DNA of 64,000 nucleotides from Notamacropus eugenii. Its lineage: Eukaryota; Chordata; Mammalia; Diprotodontia; Macropodidae. The stretch lies in NCBI RefSeq assembly GCF_028372415.1, contig NC_092872.1:516460224-516524223 (forward strand), in the 5' to 3' direction. Every line of letters begins with the position of its first letter. Within the stretch, counting starts at the first letter, position 1. The position numbers were made by a program, and so were the translations under genes. Under the pieces are notes generated by a model. The model was not told the DNA's origin, ran no database searches, and worked only from the letters and a program-made list of their open reading frames with translations. Positions 1 to 10,964 of this stretch are shown piece after piece.

Positions 1-33
1 ACTATATTAGCTGATTGACCCTAGACACTAGCC

Positions 34-245
34 AAGGATTCTTAACTTTTTTGTGTATCATGAACACAAAAGATGGTGAAGCCTGAGGACATATTCTCAG
101 AATTATGTTTTAAAGCAATTGAAGGAAAAACTACACTTCCATTAGAGATTAGTGAAAATAAACATGTAATTTTGTCCCCATCCAATTTCACAGACCCTTT
201 GAAATCTATCAGCAGACTCTTGGGATCCCAGGTTAAGAACCTTAG
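34..245 (+). mobile_element. Short non-autonomous DNA transposon, hAT-like (copy A)
   Basis: Terminal inverted repeats are visible: AAGGATTCTTAAC at 34-46 and its imperfect complement GTTAAGAACCTT at 232-243. The flanks CACTAGCC (26-33) and CACTAACC (246-253) match at 7 of 8 bases, as expected for a hAT 8-bp target duplication. The interior resembles the element at 62376-62564 in the same orientation, so two copies of one family lie in this window. It has no coding capacity. The open frames at 42-260 and 73-396 overlap it and are chance frames. Confidence 0.65.
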
Positions 246-393
246 CACTAACCTAACCATACTTCCACTTTACATACTGTCTAGCCATCTACTTTCCACC
301 CATCTTACGATCTGTCTGGGAAGTTTTCATCTGCACTCCTACTCCTTTTTACCTCCTCAGAACAATATTTATGTGTATTACCTTCCTTCATTA

Positions 394-879
394 TAGGGAT
401 TCTCAAACTTTTTGGTTTCAGGGACTCTGTGTGATTTATATCTATAATTATTTACCATGTTAGAAATGAAAATATTAAAATTTTAAAATATTTATTCATT
501 TAAAAATAATCATGGTTATCCCATTACATGTTAATATAAGCATATTTTATGAAAACTATATTTTCCAAAACAAAAAAAAACTAGTGAGAAAAGTGGCGTT
601 GTTTTTCATATCTGTGCAAATCTCTAAAAGACCTGGCTTAATAGAAGACAACTAAATTCTCTTATCTGCTCCTGAATTCAGTCTGTTGCAATATGTTGTT
701 TGGGGTAAAGCACATGAAGAAAATATGGCCTAACACAGATATTTACACAGAAATAGAGAGGAGTATCTTAATAGGCAAATAACATCTTAGTATTATTATG
801 AAAATAACTGACCTTATGGCCGCTCTGAAAGGATCTTGGGGACTGCTACAGTCTGCAGACCACATTTTGAGAATAGCTA
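394..879 (-). mobile_element. Internally deleted hAT transposon
   Basis: The left end TAGGGATTCTCAAA (394-407) pairs with the right end TTTGAGAATAGCTA (866-879). The interior is the reverse complement of parts of the hAT element at 32912-34070: the stretches around 470-580 and 600-710 correspond to the C-terminal coding and 3' part there. The middle is missing, so this is a non-autonomous derivative. The 8-bp flanks agree only partly (about 5 of 8), consistent with old age. Confidence 0.65.
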
Positions 880-881
880 CT

Positions 882-965
882 CTATTCCTTGAGGACAGGA
901 ATAGTGCCTGGTGCATAGTAAGCACTTAATAAATGTTTTTTTCATTCATTGATTCATTTGTTCAT
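882..965 (+). repeat. L2 LINE 3' end
   Basis: Contains the L2 3' UTR signature: a ccttgaggacagg block, then agtgcctggtgcatagtaagcacttaataaatg, ending in a (ATTC)n tail. About 80 bp only. Confidence 0.7.
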
Positions 966-1965
966 TCACTGAGGAAGAAGAGTTGGCCCCCTGCCAGTGA
1001 TCTTGCAGCTTTGTCTAGAGAAAGGAGCACATTAAGCTGAAGTTTTCAGACCAGTCTTCTTTCCTTCAGAACTTCTTGTTATCCAGATTCACTCTCTCTG
1101 TTTCAACTCAAAGTAGCATATTGGATCAGAGAGAAACTTTAGAGATACTCTTTCCCAGTACCTTCATTTTATGAGGGAGGAGACTAAAAAGCCCAGAGAA
1201 GGATAGTGACCTTTCTAAGGTCACACAGCCAGTAAGTGGCAAAGCCAGAGTACAAACCTAAATCTTCAAACTTTTAATGTATAGTGCCCTTTCTACTCCA
1301 CGTATATATTTTGAGGGGGTGGGGCAGAGGTCTATCAAAATAAGAGCAATGGTATTAGCAATGGGTTAGACAATGTTCATTTAGAAAATGTACATGAGTA
1401 AATATGATACATGGGAAATGTGATAGGGGCAAAGCTGAAACAGACACAAAACTGAGAAATTTGGGAAGGGAAACTAATTTTTATCTTTTGTAATGAGAGA
1501 GGGCTTCATGGAGGAGGTTTCTTTGGAGTTGAACCTGGTAATGAAATCTTTTTCTACAGATGAAGACAAGAAGGAGAGTGCCTTTCCCCATTTAGCTTTC
1601 ACCTTTCTAGGCTGAAGAAATCTCCTTAGTCTTTCCTCCTTAGGGTCCTTAACAGAGAAGCCTCTTCCTCTTATCTAGGCCTCATGCACATTTCTGCTAT
1701 CTTTCTAGTTCTCCACACTGGCTGGTCCTCTCCCACCAGGTTCTCTGGGAGAGAAAGGGAGAGTCTTCTTCCTGTAAGTCTTAACCAAAGACCTTTGTAG
1801 TCTTGTGACCCACCTGCCTCTTAGGGCAACACTGAATATTTGTTTTATCGTTTGTCAGCCACTTTGGGTTGCTCTTTCTGAGTCTTAATTTGTTCATTAG
1901 TTGGAAGCTCCTGAATGTTAATGACTAATGTATTCGATTCAGAAGCCTTTTCCCTTTTTTTAACT
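966..1965. other. Mostly unrecognised sequence with one MIR
   Basis: A MIR-type core, reverse orientation, lies at about 1135-1275 (tttatgaggga...ggtcacacagccagtaagtggc). The rest, 1280-1960, shows no repeat or gene I recognise: a moderately T-rich stretch with no splice-flanked open frame of useful length. Confidence 0.5.
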
Positions 1966-2826
1966 AAATCTTTTTTTTTTTTTTAGAACTGGAATTTATT
2001 TATTTATTTTTAATTAATTTATTTAACTTTTAACATTCATTTTCACAAAATTTTGAGTTCCAGATTTTCTCCCCATTTGTCCCCTCCCGCCACCCCAAAA
2101 CACCGAGCATTCTAATTGCACCTATTACCAATCTGCCCTCTCTTCTATCATCCCTCCCTTCCCTTGTCCCCATCTTTTCTTTTGTCCTGTAGGGCCAGAT
2201 AACTTTCTGTACTCCATTACCTGTATTGCTTATTTCCTAGTAGCAAGAACAGTATTCAACAGTTGTTCCTAAAACTTTGAGATCCAACTTCTCTCATCCC
2301 TCCCTCCCCACCCATTCCCTTTGGGAAGGCAAGCAATTCAATATAGGCCATATCTGTGTAGTTTTGCAAATGACTTCCATAATAGTCATGTTGTGTAAGA
2401 CTAACTATATTTCCCTCCATCCTATCCTGCCCCCCATTGCTTCTGTTCTCTCTTTTGATGCTGTCCCTCCCCAAGAGTGTTGACTTCAGATTGCTCCCTC
2501 CTTCCATTGCCCTCCCTTCCATCATCTCCCCCCATGCTGCTTATCCCCTTCTCCCCCACTTTTCTGTATTGTAAGATAGGTTTTCATACCAAAATGAGTG
2601 TGCATTTTATTCCTTCCTTTAGTCGAATGTGATGAGTAAACTTCATATTTTTCTCTCACCTCTCCTCTTTTTCCCTCCACTAAAAAGTCTTCTGCTTGCC
2701 TCTTTTATGAGAGATAATTTGCCCCATTCCATTTCTCCCTTTCTCCTCCCAATATATTTCTCTCTCACTGCTTAATTTCATTCTTTTAAGATATGATCCC
2801 ATCCTATTCAATTCACTCTGTGCTCT

Positions 2827-2852
2827 GTGTGTGTGTGTGTGTGTGTGTGTGT
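2827..2852. repeat. (TG)n tract inside HAL1-like copy 1
   Basis: About 13 TG units. The same tract occurs at the homologous place in copy 2 (22411-22442), so it belongs to the element's 3' region. Confidence 0.9.
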
Positions 2853-2989
2853 CTAATCCCACCCACTACCCAGATACTGAAAAGTTTCAAGAGTTACAAA
2901 TATTGTCTTTCCATGTAGGAATGTAAACAGTTCAACTTTAGTAAGTCCCTTATGACTTCTCTTTGCTGTTTACCTTTTCATGCTTCTCT

Positions 2990-4086
2990 TCATTCTTGTG
3001 TTTGAAAGTCAAATTTTCTTTTCAGCTCTGGTCTTTTCATCAAGAATGCTTGAAAGTCCTCTATTTCATTGAAAGACCATTTTTTCCCCTGAAGTATTAT
3101 ACTCAGTTTTGCTGGGTAGGTGATTCTTAGTTTTAGTCCTGTTCCTTTGACTTCTGGAATATCATATTCCACACCCCTCGATCCCTTAATGTAGAAGCTG
3201 CTAGATCTTGTGTTATCCTGATTGTATTTCCACAGTACTTGAATTGTTTCTTTCTAGCTGCTTGCAATATTTTCTCCTTGACCTGGGAACTCTGGAATTT
3301 GGCCACAATGTTCCTAGGAGTTTCTCTTTTTGGATCTCTTTCAGGCAGTGTTCTGTGGATTCCTTGAATACTTATTTTGCTCTCTGGTTCTAGAATCTCA
3401 GGGCAGTTTTCCTTGATAATTTCATGAAAGATGATGTCTAGGCTCTTTTTTTGATCATGGCTTTCAGGTAGTCCCATAATTTTTAAATTGTCTCTTCTGG
3501 ATCTATTTTCCAGATCAGTTGTTTTTCCAATGAGATATTTCACATTATCTTCCATTTTTTCATTCTTTTGGTTTTGTTTTGTTTCTTGGTTTCTCATAAA
3601 GTCATTAGCCTCCATCTGTTCCATTCTAATTTTGAAAGAACTATTTTCTTCAGTGAGCTTTTGAACCTCCTTTTCCATTTGGCTAATTCTGCTTTTGAAA
3701 GCATTCTTCTCCTCATTGGCTTTTTGAACCTCTTTTGCCAATTGAGTTAGCCTATTTTTCAAGGTGTTATTTTCTTCAGCATTTTTTTGGGTCTCCTTTA
3801 GCAGGGTGTTGACCTGCTTTTCATGCTTTTCTTGCATCTCTCTCATTTCTCTTCCCAGTTTTTCCTCCACCTCTCTAACTTGATTTTCAAAAGCCTTTTT
3901 GAGCTCTTCCATGGCCTGAGCCACTGAATATTTATTTTGAATGTTTGGGATACAGAAGCCTTGATGTTTATGTCTTTCCCTGATGGTAAGCATTGTTCTT
4001 CCTCATCAAAAAAGGAAGGGAGGAGATATCTGTTCACCAAGAAAGTAACCTTCTATGGTCTTATTTTTTTTCCCTTTTCTGGGCAT
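2990..4086 (-). pseudogene. L1-type ORF1 protein (RNA-binding chaperone), frameshifted
   Basis: ORF1p is the L1 nucleic-acid-binding protein: a coiled-coil trimer with an RRM and a C-terminal domain that coats element RNA. Visible here: start ATG at 4086-4084; an N-terminal basic then acidic segment; a long heptad coiled coil rich in E, K, Q and L (first about 150 residues of the open frame 3993-3133); an RRM-like part with NLKIMGLPE; and a C-terminal part with a TPRNIVAKF motif and EKILQAARKK. The stop is TGA at 2992-2990. Relative to copy 2 there is an extra base near 4010 and a missing base near 3918, which largely compensate, and a third frameshift near 3140 that cuts off the last ~50 codons. 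The 286-codon open stretch is the longest in the window. It was once translated in the source element; this copy is dead. Confidence 0.85.
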
Positions 4087-4748
4087 TTTCCCAGCCAGTT
4101 ACTTGACTTATGAGTTTCCTCTCCACACCCACCTCACCTCCAGATCTGCCTAGCTAGGGCTTAGGGGCTGAGATTCAAATGCTGCTTCCCAGCCTCAGGG
4201 CTTTTGGCAGGGGTGGGGCTGTTATTCAGTGTGGGATTAAGTTTAGGTGCTCAGGTGGGGGCAGGGCTGCCACATAGGGCTCAGTTCCCTCAGGGGGTTT
4301 ATGTGGAAACCTTCAACAATGGATCAGAGCTCCTGCCTGCTTTGGGAGCCCTTGTCTGCTGCTGCCTCTGCTGCTGCCTCCCAATGGGGCTTGAGTTATG
4401 GGGACACCCTGCTCCCCTCTAGGCAAGCCAAAAAGACTCTCTCACTGACCTTTGGCTCCTGTGGGTGGAGGAACCTTCGTGGCTGCTGGAGGTTCTGTCC
4501 CTGAAGCCTTCTCGGATCTGCTCCCCTCAGGTGCCGCATGGCCAAGGAGGGCTGGGCTCTGATGTGTGCCGGACCTTTCAGGTCAGTTTTTCAGGTCTCT
4601 CTGGAACAGAAATCTCCTCCACTCCGTTGTTCTGTGGCTTCTACTGCTCCAGAATTTGTTGAGAGTTCTTCTTTACAGGTATTTTATGGAATGTGGGTTT
4701 GGAGCTAGCATATGTATATCTTTCTACTCCACCATCTTGGCTCCTCCC
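4087..4748 (-). promoter_or_regulatory. HAL1-like copy 1 5' UTR with YY1-like motif
   Basis: The 662-bp GC-rich leader lies between the element's 5' end and the ORF1 ATG. Its extreme 5' end carries CCAAGATGG (complement of 4732-4740), matching the YY1 core that positions transcription start in L1 promoters of other mammals. That match is seen; promoter activity is inferred. Compared with copy 3, most CpG sites have become TpG or CpA. Confidence 0.6.
4319..4504 (+). other. Antisense open frame in HAL1-like 5' UTR, copy 1 (ORF0-like position)
   Basis: On the strand opposite ORF1, an ATG in strong Kozak context (CAACAATGG) opens a 61-codon frame, with further in-frame codons upstream. The homologous ATG and frame occur in copies 2 and 3. 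Shared peptide pieces include SSCLLWEPLSAA (this copy and copy 2). The frame is Ala-, Ser- and Cys-rich, with no recognised domain. It stops at 4504; a downstream frame at 4465-4662 carries the part that is continuous in copy 2. Its location resembles primate L1 ORF0. Translation is not shown. Confidence 0.35.
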
Positions 4749-4789
4749 AAATCTTTCTTTTAGGAGTGTATGGAGTATTTTATTTACTC

Positions 4790-5160
4790 ACTTTTTCAAT
4801 CAGTCATCCAAAACTTTATTCATTCATTTTCATTTCTCCACAATAAAATATAAATTCCTTCAGGGCAGAGACTATTTTTTGTTTTGTCATGGGTTCCCCA
4901 GTTCCTTGCACATACCAGACACTTAATAAATGCTTATTGGATGGGGATTGATCAACATTTATTAAACACCTGTTGTGTTCTGGACACTTTGCCATTCAAT
5001 GGATCCATTTACTCATCAAATGCTTCCTGAGCACCTGCGAGGCAAAAGGTGCTGTGGGGAATTCAAAGTTTTCTTTGTCTTCAAGACATTTATAGTCTGG
5101 TCTGGGAGAATAATAACCCCAATATAAGGCACAACGTGATGAGTTCACCTAGAGAGGTAC
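4790..5160. repeat. L2 LINE pieces (+ then -)
   Basis: 4790-4955 is an L2 3' end in plus orientation (aaattccttcagggcagagac...acttaataaatgcttattgg). 4956-5160 looks like a second L2 3' end in minus orientation (catttattaaacacctgttgtg...ttcaagacatttatagtctgg). Confidence 0.65.
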
Positions 5161-5257
5161 AAAGAGAGGTTCTGTCCCAATTAGGGCTTAACATGGAGGG
5201 GGGAATGTCCTAGATTTTAGCCTTGCTATACTTGGGTTCCTCCCCCAGTTCTCATTT

Positions 5258-5490
5258 GTTAGCATTGTTCAATCATGTCTGACTGTTCATGATTCTATGG
5301 GCCATACTGTCTGTGGCATTTTCTTGGCAAATACACTGGAGTGCTTTGCCATTTCCTTCTCCAGTAGATTAAGGCAAACAGAGGTTAAGTGACTTGTCCA
5401 GGGTCGCACAGCTAATAAGATTCTGAGGTCAGTTTGGAACTCAGACCTTCCTGACTCCAGGCCCAGCATCCAAGCCACTGAGTGCCCCCA
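5258..5490 (-). mobile_element. tRNA-derived SINE with LINE-like tail
   Basis: Read on the minus strand it runs from a diverged head (GTGGGGGCACTCAGTGGCTTGG) through the box-B-like, then conserved cctggacaagtcacttaacc-type core, to a tail with ttgccaagaaaatgcc. The same family is at 21008-21247, 33115-33372 and 35897-36143. Confidence 0.75.
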
Positions 5491-5492
5491 CA

Positions 5493-5965
5493 ACCACTTC
5501 TGATATTTACTTGTAGTATAACTTTGAGAAGTCACATTGCCTTTGTAAGCTTCCGTGTCCTCATATTCATAAAATGGAAATAATAATTCTTGTATTCCCC
5601 ACATCATAAAGCTGTTGTGGTGAAAGGGCTTTGCAAATCTTAAAGTGGTAGAGAAATAGGGGGTTATTATTATTATTTATTATTATTCACAAGAAGAAGT
5701 GATAATCACTTCTCCTTGGGTTACTTAGATAACAATGGTTAGCATTTACAAAGTACTTTATGGTTTGCAAAACATCTCACAAACAGTTTATCTCATTTTA
5801 TCCTCACAGCACCTCAAGGATGTATGAGCTATAATTATGCTCCATTCCACAGGGAAAGAAACAGAGGCCAGCTTACCCAAGGTCACACAGATAATCAGTA
5901 TCTGAGACTAAGTTTGAACTTAATTCCTTCTGATTCCAGGTATCGTGATCTGTTTCACCATATAG
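5493..5965. repeat. Two MIR copies
   Basis: 5500-5695 is MIR-like in plus orientation, ending in a (TTA)n stretch. 5720-5965 is MIR in minus orientation, with ttatctcattttatcctcacagc and ggtcacacagataatcagtatctgag. Confidence 0.7.
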
Positions 5966-6584
5966 TTGCCTCAGCTAGAGCAACCTTCAAAGAGGAGTCA
6001 AGCTGAGCTCTGAAGGATGGAGAGACTTTCAAAAAACAAGAATGGTGGAGATGGATTGAATTCCACATTAGCAAAGCAGGTGACCCCTTCCTCTCCATCT
6101 TTTGACTGAAATCACGCTCAAATGAGAGCAGAGGGAAGCATAGAAGGCAGAAGCTTGGAAGACACTCTTTAGGGTTCTGAACTCCTTTCAGGAGATTCCA
6201 ATTACCCAATTAAGCTCTGACTGCAGTTAATCTATCAACACACACTGGACCTGACAAAGGTCTAGTTTACTCAAAAGCTGAATCAAATCAAAGGCAAGAA
6301 GGTGCTATTTATTTGCTCTGACAAAAAGAACCCCAGAACTAGCAGGGATTTCTCCCCTAGTTTCATTTCACTTAGAATTATAACAGGAAACGTGGAAACC
6401 ATTTCCCCTTCCTCTCCCCAACTCCCAGAGAGGAGAGAAGAGAAGAGAAGTAGGAAAAGAGACGAGGAGAGCATACTTTAGGTGACAGAACAATTGCCAG
6501 TCTTTATTGGTAGAGAAACTTTCTCCTGTCTTGGTGTTCTCTATACAGGACAGAGATCTGGATTCCTCATCCCCCACCTCAGAT
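5966..6584. other. Unrecognised sequence
   Basis: A short purine-rich tract (GAGAAGAGAAGAG) lies at 6430-6470. I recognise no gene or repeat in the rest. Confidence 0.4.
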
Positions 6585-6695
6585 CTGTCTGTCTGTTGGT
6601 CTATCTATCTGTACCTACCTATTGATTGTCTGTGTATCCACCTATGTGTCTGCCTATTGTCTGTCTCTCTACCTGTCTGTCATCCATCTATCTTG
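6585..6695. repeat. Imperfect TCTG/TATC simple repeat
   Basis: Interrupted tetranucleotides (tctgtctgtctg, ctatctatctgtacctacc) over about 110 bp. The open frame 6507-6722 crossing it is low-complexity. Confidence 0.75.
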
Positions 6696-6714
6696 CACAA
6701 CACTTTTGTTTCTT

Positions 6715-7440
6715 CCCAGTAGAAAGTAAGCTCTTTGAGGTCAGGGATTGCTTCACTTTTGTATTCCCTGAATCTGGGCGAGTGCACAGCACATGATAAG
6801 TGCTTTATAAAGTTTGTAGATTGATTGAATGATTCAATAGTAAAGGATTCATAGGCTGGGCGAGTTAGGTAAGTCTTCATGGAAGAGGTGGGATTTGGAA
6901 AGATTGTAGTCTTATTGTACTTAAACTTGGCAGGGAAAGGATCATATTTTATTGATCCTGGAATAAATGAAAGCTCCTCCTGCCCTCCTATGTTTCCATG
7001 CTTAACTCACCCTTCTTCTCTCTGTAGACTGTATGCTCACACCCAGCTGCACCTCTCTTTGCTCCCCAAATGCACTTTTGCCTCTCCTACCCCCATGACT
7101 TCATGGCCTTATTCTCTCTGCCTCCCTCACCCTCTTCAAATGGTGAATTCCCATCTAACTTGGAAAGTCCAACTCAGATGCTACCTCTTCAGGAAGCCTT
7201 CTCTGATCTCTAGGCTCAGAAGGAATTTTTTTTCTTAGCTTTCATATAGCTCTTTTATTTTTATTTTCTTATAATTCAATTTTGCTTATCATCTATCTTG
7301 GTGCTTCATGTCTCTACCAAACTGAGCTCCTGGTGGGCTGTCTATATCATGATTCTTTTTATCCCCCACCTCCATCGTAGCACCAGGCTCTGTCTACAAT
7401 AGGTGCTTAATAAATGCTTATTGCATTTTATTGTTTTGCT
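6715..7440 (+). repeat. L2 LINE 3' ends
   Basis: 6715-6845 is a first L2 tail (agctctttgaggtcagggattg...gataagtgctttataaag). 6990-7440 is a longer one, with the L2 blocks for 'gatgctacctcttcaggaagccttc' and the final ggtgcttaataaatgcttattg. Confidence 0.75.
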
Positions 7441-7970
7441 AGAACTGCTTGATTATTGGCACAAGCTCTTGTACTCCCTGCCTCACATTGCTCAGTTGAT
7501 TTAGTGCAAATAACCTGATCTGCCCTTCTTGGATAAAAAGCTATTTACTTAGCTATAGTGGATAATTAATTGCCAGCACCACTCCTCAGTTCTCATCTCT
7601 GCCTTGCAAAACCAGCATCCATATTTCTAGGCTCATGTCAAAAGACCAAGGGAAAGGGTCTCAGGATTTCACTAAACTGAAATGTGAGCTCATTATGATA
7701 GATAATTGCTGAATAATTGACCTTTAGTCTCCTTTAGAACTTTTTCTAAATCCCGGTATGTGGTACTGAGTGCCATGGGGTGACTGTCTTGACTAATAGC
7801 TGTTGGGCCCTGACTAATAACACCCTTATACCTAAAAGATTGATGTGCCTTGGGGCCTGCTCTGCAAGTATGGGTCTAAGCCTGGAGTCATTTCAAGAAA
7901 AAGGGCCCCTGCTGGAACATCACTGATGTCAGTCTCCATAAAATGGAGGAGATTGTAAAAGCTATTTTAC
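7441..7970. other. Repeat-poor stretch
   Basis: About 530 bp without a repeat or coding signal I recognise. Confidence 0.4.
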
Positions 7971-7974
7971 AGTT

Positions 7975-8345
7975 TAGTTCAATTCAAAAGTATTTACTAA
8001 GTGCCTACTTTGTGCCAGGAACTATGCTAAGGGGAGGGGGGAGAGGGAGGACGGAAATGATATGAACATTGATAAGTAAATACAAAATACGTTATAAGTA
8101 AAGTATAACATAATTTCTGGAGATGGGGAGAGCAGGGTTTAGGCAGGATTCTAACAAAGGCACATGACTTAAAATCCAGCAATATTTATATTTATTTTTT
8201 ACATGTGTATCCATCCAACAAATATTTATTAAGCACCTACTATGTGCCAAATATTGTGCTAAGTGCTGGGAAGGCAACTAATTTAAAAAAATTCCCTGCC
8301 CTCACGGAGTTCACAAGCTAAGCTATATATATAAAAGTATAGCAA
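7975..8345 (-). repeat. Two L2 3' ends, minus strand
   Basis: 7975-8110 (agtatttactaagtgcctactttgtgcc) and 8205-8345 (aaatatttattaagcacctactatgtgcc...ccctgccctcacggagttcac) are both reverse complements of the L2 tail. Confidence 0.75.
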
Positions 8346-9030
8346 GTACTTTTAGCCTTAGTCAGAACACCACTCTTTCAGTGCCTCTGAGGGGTTGGGG
8401 TATCTTTCTCTAATGCATCAGCTGAAGCCCTCATTCTGGATGTGTTCTTTTAATGTTAGCCATCAGTGACTAGCACCCCAGTTTCATTTAACCAATTAAC
8501 ACCAACTAGCTTTTGCAAAGGGACATTAACTTTGAAGATATAGCAAGGACAAAAACACAAATATTTCCCTGAAGTACCTGAAGGAGGTTGGTGATGTCAC
8601 TCTCCCCTATGCCACCTTGACCCCTGAGGAAAGTGGGCTCAGATTTAATGAAGTTTCCACTGAGAACTGAACCTTTCAAATTTATGTGCAAATGCAGCAT
8701 GATAGCAAGATGAGCCCTTGTCTCTGCTACCAAGGGCTGGCTTTTCATTCCTCAGGTGTGGGTTGTATTAGATGGCTTCTGAGACACCTTCCAGCTTTAA
8801 GACTCTGATCCTGACACCTCCATTGTTCTGGATCAACCAATAAAAGTCTGAAGACTCTACAATATGTGGGCATGTCTATAGTAGACATTAAATTATTGAC
8901 CTTTTCTGCTATACTGTCTAAAAACATAAAGAGAGAGACATGTTATCTGTCAGTTTTACTGGACTATACTTTTAAAGCTTGGTGTATACCATCAGAGTTA
9001 TATGGCAAACAAAACCCCAATTCAATGGTA
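8346..9030. other. Unrecognised sequence
   Basis: A MIR-like fragment (ggcttctgagacaccttccagctttaagac) sits at about 8770-8810. Otherwise no feature is supported. Confidence 0.4.
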
Positions 9031-9039
9031 AGACTTTAT

Positions 9040-9905
9040 TAGAAGCATGCCCTACAGAAGGAAAGAGGTAATTATCCTGCTGTACTCTGCCCCAATCAAG
9101 TCACATTTGGGCTATAGTGTCCAGTTCTGGGAACCACATTTTAGGGAGAACATTGAAGAACTGCGTGTGTGTTCATCCTTCATTGCCGAAGAAGACCATG
9201 CCATCAGAGAAATAATGACATGACTTGCACTTGACTTTGTTTTGAATGAGGGAGAGCTGTGCAAGTCACCAGCCTCACTTCTCCTCCAGAGCCATCTGAA
9301 TCCAGTGACCAGATATTCATCAGGATGACTGGAGATGAGCCAGGATGAGGCAGTTGGGGTTAAGGGACTTGCCCAAGGTCACACAGCTAGTGAGTGTCAA
9401 GTGTCTGAGGTGAGATTTGAACTCAGATCCTCCTGACTCCTGCACTGGTGTTCTATCCACTGCACCATGTAGCTGCCCCTTATTGAAGAACTAGAGTGTG
9501 TTCAGAGGAGGGCAACCAGAATGGGACCTCAACTCATGCTATGTCAGAACTGGTTAAAAGAACCAGAGGTGTTTATGTAAGAGAAGAGAAGAGGCAGAGG
9601 GTGAAAACATGATGTCTGTCTTATGAAAAAGAAATTGAATATATTCGGATTGGTCTCAGAGGGCAAAACTAAAACCAAGAGTACAAGTTGCAGAAAAGCA
9701 GATTAAGGACTGATGTAAGGAAAAATTTCCTATAATTAGAGTTGGGTCAAAGTGGAAAGGCCTTCCTTAGAAAGCAAGGGGTTCCCCTTAGTAGAAGTCT
9801 TCAAGCAAAGACTGGACAGCCACTTTTGGAGCATGATATAGAATGAACTCTTATTCAGTTAAGGGCTGTGTTAGATAGATACTCCCAAATCTAAAGTTTT
9901 GTGAT
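9040..9905 (+). mobile_element. CR1/L3 LINE 3' end, split by a SINE
   Basis: The end of the CR1-clade reverse-transcriptase frame and its 3' UTR are recognisable: gtgtccagttctgggaacc, gtgttcagaggagggcaaccag, ttgggtcaaagtggaaaggccttcc and gtcttcaagcaaagactggacagcc. The two halves, 9040-9162 and 9482-9905, are separated by the SINE at 9163-9481 and join cleanly across it. Confidence 0.75.
9163..9481 (-). mobile_element. Marsupial tRNA-derived SINE with RTE-type tail
   Basis: Full-length copy, about 319 bp, minus strand. The head GGGGCAGCTACATGGTGCAG is at 9478 and the tail ends in a CA-rich stretch rather than poly(A). A perfect 11-bp target duplication, ATTGAAGAACT, flanks it (9152-9162 and 9482-9492). 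Close relatives are at 11683-11984 and 39123-39422. The non-poly(A) tail fits mobilisation by an RTE-clade LINE. Confidence 0.85.
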
Positions 9906-10229
9906 CTCATTTATGTCTTATTAAGCTATTTTTAAAAAGTGAATGTTAAAAATAAATAATAAAAATACTAATTCTATTTTTAAGATTCTGAACTTAAACC
10001 CCAAAATAGAGCATTTCTATGTACACAGCAAAACATATAGAGAACATTCTATATGAATCTATGGCTCCACTATTAGCTTTAAAAAAAAAACCAAAACCAA
10101 ATTCTACAATATTACTTTTAAAACTGTCATAACTTGTTTTTGCTTCCTTCTGAACTTCCTTTTGTTTTCTTCTATGTATTTAAAATGTTATAATGGCCCT
10201 ATTTGGTAGCATCATTATCCCTACCACTT
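9906..10229. other. AT-rich unrecognised sequence
   Basis: High A+T with short A runs. No gene or repeat family recognised. Confidence 0.4.
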
Positions 10230-10508
10230 CCCTTAAATCCCCTTAGTTAATTAGCTAGAGAAAGTTAGGACTTTAGAGCTGGAATACTTGTCTCACCATA
10301 GGCAACCTTTCTGGGCCTCAGTTTCCTCATCTGTATAATGAGGAATTTGAACCAGATAACGTCTATGGTCTTTCTAGTTCTAAATCTTTGATGTACTTAA
10401 ACCCTCCTCATATTACAAATGAGGAGACCAGGCCTTAGGGGGAAGTGAGCTGCCCAAAGTTTCTCAAATAGCAGTAAAGGTAGAGATTGAACCCAGGTCT
10501 TCTATAGC
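10230..10508. repeat. MIR copies
   Basis: 10260-10390 is MIR in plus orientation (ctttctgggcctcagtttcctcatctgtataatg). 10395-10505 is MIR-like in minus orientation (attacaaatgaggagaccaggcc). Confidence 0.7.
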
Positions 10509-10960
10509 ATGTTATCTTTCAGTAGGTATGTAAATGTTTGTTGCCTTTGTATTCCCTTGGTGATCAGGCTTCAGGAATGTAAAGCCACAACAACAGCTAA
10601 GGCATGCAGAATGCTCTTCCTGCTGAGCTGGGTCTTGGATCAGTCCAATGATAAGTTGGCCTTGTTTTGCTCCCTCGTAGACGTTATTAGGTTAGTGAAG
10701 ATCACACTTATCTGATGTCACAGGCTTTCTGAAGTCAAACCACACACATAAATACATCGTGTTATTTTTGTGGGATGCTGAGAAAGATAAGTACCTATGC
10801 TATAAAAGTGTTCTGGGGAAGAAGGGAGACTCTAGTCATGAGAAATGGCTCAAGGGACTTCTGAAACTTATTTTCAGAATGTAAAGCACAAAGCTTTTTT
10901 GTTTCTTCAAGACACCTGGGTCTTTTAAAGGGAACAAGTTTTGTCAAGACTTTATTTGTG
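10509..10960. other. Repeat-poor block, possible conserved noncoding sequence
   Basis: 450 bp without recognisable repeat between MIR copies. It holds short motifs such as CACACTTATCTGATG and GATAAG. The 68-codon frame 10509-10715 has no domain I recognise. Conservation cannot be judged from one sequence. Confidence 0.3.
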
Positions 10961-10964
10961 GCTT

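Larger units (their letters stand above)
1966..4756 (-). mobile_element. HAL1-like half-L1 retrotransposon, copy 1
   Basis: A 2.8-kb element on the minus strand. Its 5' end (GGGAGGAGCCAAGATGG) is at about 4747; then come a 660-bp GC-rich 5' UTR, an L1-type ORF1 (4086 to 2990), and a purine-rich 1-kb 3' region with a (TG)n tract, ending in an A-tail (T run 1971-1984). AAATCTTT follows the tail at 1966-1973 and is repeated beyond the 5' end at 4749-4756, consistent with target-primed insertion. There is no room for ORF2 (endonuclease/reverse transcriptase). Copy 2 at 21565-24351 has the same structure, so loss of ORF2 is a property of the family rather than a private deletion. Half-L1 (HAL1) families are known in mammals; assignment here is by structure. 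Confidence 0.85.
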
